A stretch of 64,000 nucleotides of DNA from Amoebophrya sp. A120. Its lineage: Eukaryota > Sar > Dinophyceae > Syndiniales > Amoebophryaceae. Positions within the stretch are counted from its first letter, which is position 1. Every line of letters starts with the position of its first letter. The stretch lies in contig CAJINV010000023.1 of assembly GCA_905178155.1 (NCBI GenBank), forward strand, positions 455,610 through 519,609, in the 5' to 3' direction. Shown in pieces: positions 58,801 through 64,000 of the stretch. The notes beneath the pieces are model-generated. The model was given only the letters and a program-made list of their open reading frames with translations. It ran no database searches and was not told the DNA's origin. The position numbers and the translations under genes are program-made.

Positions 58801-61800
58801 CCGCCCGGGGCGTTGGAATGTAGGCGGCTGGGCTGGCCACGAAAACGCCCGCGCTCTGCGAGCGTCTGCGCGCCTTGCGCCGAAATCCAGCCGACTGCGC
58901 CCCAGCGCTCTGTCGGCCCCTATGGTGGAAGCCGTCTCGAAGGCCAAGGAAGGCGCCGAGCCCGGGGGAAGGCAGAGGCGCGAAGAAGTAAGCGCGCCGC
59001 GTAGCGCGACGGAAAGAACCTGAGCAGCCCCGCCCGCCTTCAAACTAAAGCGGCTCCGCCCGCCTTCGGAAAAAATAAAAAGCGAAACAAAAGCGGCGCC
59101 GCCCGCACCAAAAACCGAAACAAACCATAACGGCTCGGCCCGCATCGGAACACGAAGGAGCGAAACCACAGCGGCGCCGCCCGCATTTGAAACCCACCGT
59201 AACGGCCCCGCCCACAAAAAGCAAAAGCCTTGGCTTGTTTGGCCGAGGGCGCAACCCACCGAAGGACGCAACGCCGTCGCTGTTTCGGGTTCTATCGTTG
59301 TTTCGCCTCCACGCAAGTGAGAGAGGCGCACTGCCATCATAAAGGAAGACCAGTACTGCCATCGTAAAGGAAGCTGCCTCAGCGCCGCACGCTCGACGGC
59401 GTCCGCTCGAGGCCCCCCAAAGGCCCCCCGAAGGCCCCCCGGAGGCCTCTGAACGCCCCCCGGCCGAAGGCCCCCCAAAGGCCTCGAAAGGCCCCCCGAA
59501 GGCCCCCCAAAGGCCCCCCGAATGGGTGTCCGAGAGAAAGCTGAAATTTAGTACAACTTTTCGGGGGCATCGGAACCCCGAAGGGGGTTCAATGACCACC
59601 CGAAGGGGGTCGCGCAAGGGGGGCCATCGGGGGGCCTTTGGGGGGCCTTCGGGGGGCCTCGGTTTTCGAAGGGGTAGTTCAGGGCAGCCAAGGGGGGTCA
59701 ATGAACCTCCTTCGGGGGGCCTTCGACCCCTCAACGCCCTAAATGATCATTAATAATACTTAATCTGGTGTTCCACCTGTGCGGCCCTCCAGTAATTTTG
59801 TTCTCATCTGGTGCCTTGTGGCTGGCGTAAGCCTGCTTTTCATTTTGATTCGCATGCTTTTTTCAATGTTGCTTCGCCGTCGCAGATGAAGATCCGGGGA
59901 ATCTGATAAGATGTGATGTCGGGAGTGAGGAACTAGCTTAGGCTCCTATGTGAACTAGTAGTTAAGGCGATGCTTCAATGAGGCTCCTGAAGGCTCCGCG
60001 GAAGAGAGCCAGGCCTGCCCACTGCTGCCGCCGTTAAACTGCCCACATTTGGTGCCTTATGGCTGACGTAATGCTGCCGGGGCCCCGGGCGGGGCCCTGA
60101 CATCTTGGTAGCGTGTTGAAGGGGCTCTGAAGTAAAATTGCCTTTTTTTGTCATGGAAAGTCCATCGTAGCATGCGGGCGCTTGGAGCTCTATTGAGAAA
60201 CTCAGATCAACGATTCAAGAGGTGGCCGAAACCTCTCCAGGAAGACGCCAAAAAAGCCCCCCTCTTTTCTACAGCATAGCATCGGCGAAAGCAAATCAGG
60301 GGGCCCTCTCTGGAGACCCCACCTTCCTACCTCACTCCTTATTTAGCTGGTTCAAATTGGAGTCTAGTTTAGACCACCGAAACACATTCCAAAAAGAGGC
60401 AGCCTGTATCGCTGTGTCGCAGTGCTGGAATGGGCGTCGTTTCTGCGTCACCTTTTTGAGGGCAGCATTACGCCAGCCAGAAGGGGTCGCCAAATGCCGC
60501 TTCCAGCCATGGCTCTGCGATGGAAAAGCGCCACCATACTAGCGGTCTACCGCCGCCTTCCTACCTTCCTCCTTATCTAGCTAGTTCACATTGGAGCCTA
60601 TTTTAGATCACCAAAACACATTCCAAAAAGAGGCAACCTGTGCCGCCGCGTCGCAATGCTGGAATGGGCGTCGTTTTTGCGTCACCTTTTTGAGGCTATA
60701 CCGGCTTCTTTCAAAATACAAAAGCTGATTTTTGAATCGAAATTGAATTAATCAAGTAATTTGTCTCATAGTGTTCCACCTGTGCGGCCCTCCAGTAATT
60801 TTGTTCTTGCGTGTTTCGGTTCAATAGAGAATTTTTGGTCCATTTTTTCGCCCTTATAGATTATAGGGGCTTCCTTAAAAAATGATTAGTAGGGAGATCA
60901 CTTTCTAGAAGCTTCCTCTAAGTGAGCACTTAGAGGAAGCGTCTAGGGGAAACTTCTAAGGGAGCACGTAAAACAAAAAGACTGGCACGGTGGGGACCAA
61001 ACATCCCGCGGGTGTGTCTTCCTCGCGGGCGGCCCGGCCGGTGTTTAGCAGCCCTATTCTGGCTACCCCCATACCCCGGCCCCGTTTGGGGGGGCTGGGG
61101 GGGCCGATGAAACAAACCCGGCAAACCGAAACGGGCGGCCGTTCCCACTATTGCCGAGCGAGAACCACCAAAAAGGCAAGGGCGCAACGCCCTATTCGTC
61201 TGGGGATATATCAATCTGGAAAGGTGCTCCGAAAATGCTCCGAAGATGCGCCGAAGAGAGCGACTGGCTCGCTCGCATTGTGGGGGCCAGAAATGCTGCA
61301 AGCGCGCCCGCCTCGTGGGCAGGAAATAGCACAGCAATAGCGGTCTTTTTGGCTCCGATTTGTTTCTTTCCCTAGATTCGAGGGCGGTCCATAGGTGTTG
61401 GGTAGTAAGGGGGGCCGGTCTAGAAGTTTTTTTTTGGTACGGAGCGGCCCCACCAGGCGAGTTTCTTTTTAGAATGAAGGGGCCGGCGAATCGGCAGGGG
61501 AGGCGCTGCGGGAGGTCCTACCTAGAAATGAGACAGCCCACAAGAGGGCAATCAGGCCAAGGCCCGCGGCCGGGTCGGTGGGGGCGAGCTAGAAGCTTAG
61601 CTCAGGGAAGGAAAGAAGGCGCGCCATCTAATGTGGGCCGCTACTAGGGAAGGGCGTTGCGGTTACTAGCAAGCGCGGTCCGGTTTTCCATGCTAAAACC
61701 GCCCGCGGGGTTTCTAATAGTGGCCGCGCTTGCGCTAGGTAGCAGATTCCCAATGGTAAGAGTCTTCCGCCTAGCCGGCACCCCCACGCTTGCCAAGTTT

Positions 61801-63400
61801 TGTCCTGGGTGTTTACGTCTAGATTTACTAGACGACCTATCGCCGGCGTCCTGGACGCCGGCGTAGTAGTCTAGTGTCAATATCTGGTGTTCCACTTATG
61901 CGGCCCTCCAGTAATTTTGTTGCGTGTTTCGGTTTAAAAATATTTTTGTCGTACAGTGTCTCTCCCTGTCTGGGAAGATGATGATCGGGTCGAAATTTAC
62001 AGGAGGGCCGCTGTGGAAGTATGCCGTTTGTCCACGGCAAACGCGTCGGCCTCCTATGTGTGTGTCCGGGGGGTAATTGGTTTGGGGGTTGGCGCACTGC
62101 CATCGATGAGCTTCTCTGATGCGTCTAGCGGCCATGAATTCTTCAGGCCACACAGAGCGACGCCCCCTGTACCTGTTGCAGCGATAATTGGCGCCCATGT
62201 CTGTGACGCAACACGACGGGCAAAGGAGGGGCATGGCGCAGGCCTCGCTTCCTGTGCAGCAGCGCTCCTATTCCTCTGCAGCTCGGCGCCCTTGCCGGGA
62301 TTGCTTATGGTTCCGCGCACTACGATTGGGAGCGTCGTTCTGCGCGCCCCCTCTCAGGAGGCAGTCGCAGTGATATCGACGGTGCCTGGCGCCATTGCTC
62401 GCCGGCGGGGCGGGTTTAGGACATTGCCCCTTGTGCATGTTGTGGGTGATCGAGAGCCGCTTCTCTTTGGTATTCGTCATGTACTTGAAACTCCGGGAGC
62501 AAGCTTCAAGTAAAGAGCTTTCTTTCTCGATTTCAAAAGAAGTTCAAAAATCGTTCAAAATCCTTTCAAAATGCGTTCACCGATGAGGCTATTGGTTTGA
62601 ACGCATTTTGAACGGATTGTGAACCGAGTTTTGAATTCCGTTTTGAAATTCAGAAAAGATTTGAATGGCGTTTTGAAATTGCCGGGAAAGTTGAAATACG
62701 TTTTGAAATTGGCGAGAAAGTTGAAATACGTTTTGAAATTGTGTTGGACTTTAAATCATGTTTTGAAATGCGCCTCTGTGCTGAGCTTTCTTGCGAATGT
62801 TGTCGCCAAGCTCGGCAGTTTTGGCGCTATAAGGCTCGCGCCATGACCCCAATCCCTATCTGGTAGCGGCATGGAGAGCGCTTGCGTGTTTGGGTCTCTA
62901 GAAAGGCAGGGCCGTGTGGGACCCACGTATGCCAGCCATGCTTGCGCTTCCAGCCGGCAAGAAGGTCGCCGGCAACGCGAGGCGAACCCGCGCTCTTACT
63001 TTGCGGCGGCTGTGTAGACGTAGCCGCGCACCACTTTGGTGCGGGTCGTTTTTCCCGGTGTTTCAACGTGAGCAGGGCCTCTGGCTGCACTCCCTGGGGC
63101 TTCAGGAATTGGGCTTCAAAGGCGTGCGCGCCGACGCACCTACAGACATCTCGCTGTTGCCCTCGCTCTGAGCCCCAAGAGCATTGGACGACCGCCCACA
63201 GGTGTTTGCTTCTGTGGCGTTGAATGGGCTGGAAATGTTTTTTGTCAGGGATGTGGTGTTGTGTATCTGGGTGTGTACACACTACGAAACCCTGACATTT
63301 TGAATTCGTTTTGCATTTGTTTTGCAATGAAATCAGCGTCCGTATACTTTGGATTTAAGTCTCTCCCTGTCTGGGAAGATGATCGCGTCGAAATTTACAG
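55870..63400 (-). CDS. 3' part of an unrecognised minus-strand gene split by six direct-repeat inserts
   Basis: On the minus strand one frame can be followed from 63400 to a TAG at 55872-55870 by collapsing direct repeats: KFRRDHLPRQGET (63400), LYDKNIFKPKHATKLLEGR (from 61957), TGGTPDIDMTLLILTSRHH (58320-58240), TEINISFWRHDQMRF (56080) and an open tail ending ALEFFLNDINHL. Insert periods are 1401, 1116, 1003, 1479, 979 and 1204 bp. Without collapsing, each repeat copy runs into a stop. No ATG and no known family were found; upstream of 63400 the frame closes at about 63465. It may be an active gene with unusual introns or a dying one. Confidence 0.35.
56037..58262. repeat. Direct repeat alpha, three copies
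   Basis: TTTATTTCAGTGTGATGTCG lies at 56051, 57255 and 58234. The first two copies share about 50 bp including CTCCAGAACGA on the left; the third shares about 40 bp. They bound two inserts, of 1204 and 979 bp period. Confidence 0.85.
57736..57845. repeat. TTTCTTTTTGAAATT tandem repeat
   Basis: Four imperfect units of about 33 bp (GCCAATTTCTTTTTGAAATT core). A related TTTTGAAATTG run lies at 62630-62775 in another insert. Confidence 0.8.
59400..59730. repeat. GGGGGGCCTTCGG fold-back array
   Basis: A pyrimidine-oriented run of CCCCCCGAAGGCC-type units (59410-59520) faces a purine-oriented run (59615-59730), giving a large potential hairpin within one insert. Confidence 0.8.
60824..61874 (+). 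mobile_element. Non-autonomous Helitron-like element, copy 3
   Basis: Same 3' end as copies 1 and 2: hairpin 61841-61863, seven bases, CTAG at 61871-61874, then host T. Shares the 5' region (GCCCTTATAGATTATAGGGG) and the block near 61040-61110, but has no 12-bp array. It lies between beta copies three and four, not in an introner. The 5' limit is approximate. Confidence 0.55.
61958..63400. repeat. Direct repeat gamma, two copies
   Basis: CTCCCTGTCTGGGAAGATGA begins at 61962 and 63363; the copies are about 40 bp and differ by a three-base deletion and single changes. They enclose about 1.36 kb with a TTTTGAAATT run (62630-62775). Confidence 0.85.
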
Positions 63401-63540
63401 ACCAAGCCTGCAGTTGTAGTTGAAAGAACGGCGCAGTGTATAGTTTGATTGTACTACGTCGGTGCTTGTTCCTCGTGGAAGTAGTTTATTCTACGTACTA
63501 TCGTTGGAGACTTTGACTTCTTCAATATTCGCTTTTCAAC

Positions 63541-64000
63541 ATGCCATCAACTCCGAGCAGCGGCTCGCGTCGCTGGATCGAGTGGTGCCGCATGTCGTGT
63601 GCGGACGTGGAGGACATTGTGCGGGAAGTGGCAGCGCAGCAGCCGCAGGAGGATGCTGGTCCTGCGCACGACGTCGCTAGCAGCTGCATCTCGGTCCTGC
63701 TGCCGGTGGAGGAGGGGCAGGCAAAGACTTCGTCGCCGAACTACTACGCTGCTGGCATGTCGACCGGGTATGTTGCCCTGCAACTGCGGCCGGAGCAGGT
63801 AAAATGCGTGCCCGCGAGTCGCGTTGGTTTTCCCGGGCAAATAGTATCGATTTCAGACGCTGGTGCAACTGCCACCTCGGAGGCGTTGAAAATTATATCC
63901 GTTGGCTGCGTGGATGCGACCCGGGTGGTCCAGCTTCATATCAAACTCGAAGTAGAACAAGAAGTCGTCCTGGCGGGTCTGCGGCCAGGGAGCTTTCTCG
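63541..64000 (+). CDS. Unrecognised protein, 3' partial
   Basis: From ATG at 63541 the frame is open for 153 codons to the window end, long for this GC content and without any introner, unlike the other genes. It begins MPSTPSSGSRRWIEWCRMSC. No signal peptide, membrane helix or family motif is visible; the C-terminal half alternates hydrophobic and charged residues (VVQLHIKLEVEQEVVLAGLR), suggesting beta strands. No spliced exons are needed so far. Confidence 0.5.
   Translation, partial: MPSTPSSGSRRWIEWCRMSCADVEDIVREVAAQQPQEDAGPAHDVASSCISVLLPVEEGQAKTSSPNYYAAGMSTGYVALQLRPEQVKCVPASRVGFPGQIVSISDAGATATSEALKIISVGCVDATRVVQLHIKLEVEQEVVLAGLRPGSFL

Larger units (their letters stand above)
58275..61925. 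repeat. Direct repeat beta, four copies
   Basis: GTTCCACCTGTGCGGCCCTC lies at 58291, 59770 and 60773, with a variant at 61889. Copies three and four also share the downstream GCGTGTTTCGGTT. They bound inserts of 1479, 1003 and 1116 bp period. Confidence 0.9.

Noticed and set aside
58660-59734. Minus-strand ORFs of 229 and 272 codons
   Set aside because: They lie in an insert between beta repeats, overlap each other and the GGGGGGCCTTCGG fold-back array, and show no family motif.
61956-62513. Plus-strand ORF of 185 codons starting in repeat gamma
   Set aside because: The gamma repeat reads better on the minus strand, where it joins other repeat-defined pieces; the ORF continues only through insert DNA.

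Overview
This looks like nuclear DNA of an alveolate protist, most like a syndinian dinoflagellate such as Amoebophrya. The reasons are compact same-strand gene arrays, no bacterial-type operons, and genes cut into short exons by about 109 short inverted-repeat elements ('introners') that must be removed as introns but have no GT-AG ends. The host name is inference; the gene structures were read directly. No rRNA, tRNA or CRISPR was seen.

Introner rule: nearly every element starts TAT and ends ATA, has inverted ends, and sits between two copies of a 5-base target duplication (79 of 109 perfect by my count). Removing the element plus one duplication copy joins the exons. Applied by hand, this gives complete reading frames whose exon lengths sum to a multiple of three in all five complete genes (559, 794, 820, 559 and 544 codons including stop) and in the 397-codon visible part of a sixth. 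I name the families A to K by the start of their ends: A TATCAAATGCAAAAATGTCT, B TATCCTGTGCAAAAGTATCG, C TATCAAAATGAAAAATCCCC, D TATCCTGAGTAAAAACGTCC, E TATGGCGTTCTCAAATGTTA, F TATGCAAGAAAAAACTGTGT, G TATGAAAGTGCACAACTCCC, H TATGGGGAGAAAAAAGTTTG, I TATAACCTGCTCAAACGTTA, J TATGGAGGCGTCAGGATTGA, K TACCACAGAAAATAAATGCC.

Layout: 1-5574 membrane O-acyltransferase of Cas1p/RWA type (5' end outside); 6474-12101 SLC35/TPT-type sugar-nucleotide transporter; 12741-23704 membrane-anchored UDP-glucose 4-epimerase fused to a GT77-like glycosyltransferase; 24439-25201 doubtful small gene; 25506-35229 SLC35A-type transporter; 35230-41904 repeats and fragments of a minus-strand gene; 41905-48903 secreted or membrane-anchored SGNH-hydrolase-like protein; 49699-55671 second SLC35A-type transporter; 55870-63400 fragments of another minus-strand gene split by inserts of 1.0-1.5 kb; 63541 to the end, start of an unrecognised plus-strand gene.

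The six recognised genes all point to the secretory-pathway glycan machinery: make the sugar nucleotide, carry it into the Golgi or ER, transfer the sugar, acetylate the product. Superimposed are three layers of insertion: introners; introners that have swallowed other DNA (Helitron-like elements, a 96-bp palindromic array, pyrimidine/purine arrays); and inserts of mostly 1.0-1.6 kb bounded by long direct repeats (about 28-76 bp), one of which lies in a coding exon of the 25506-35229 gene.
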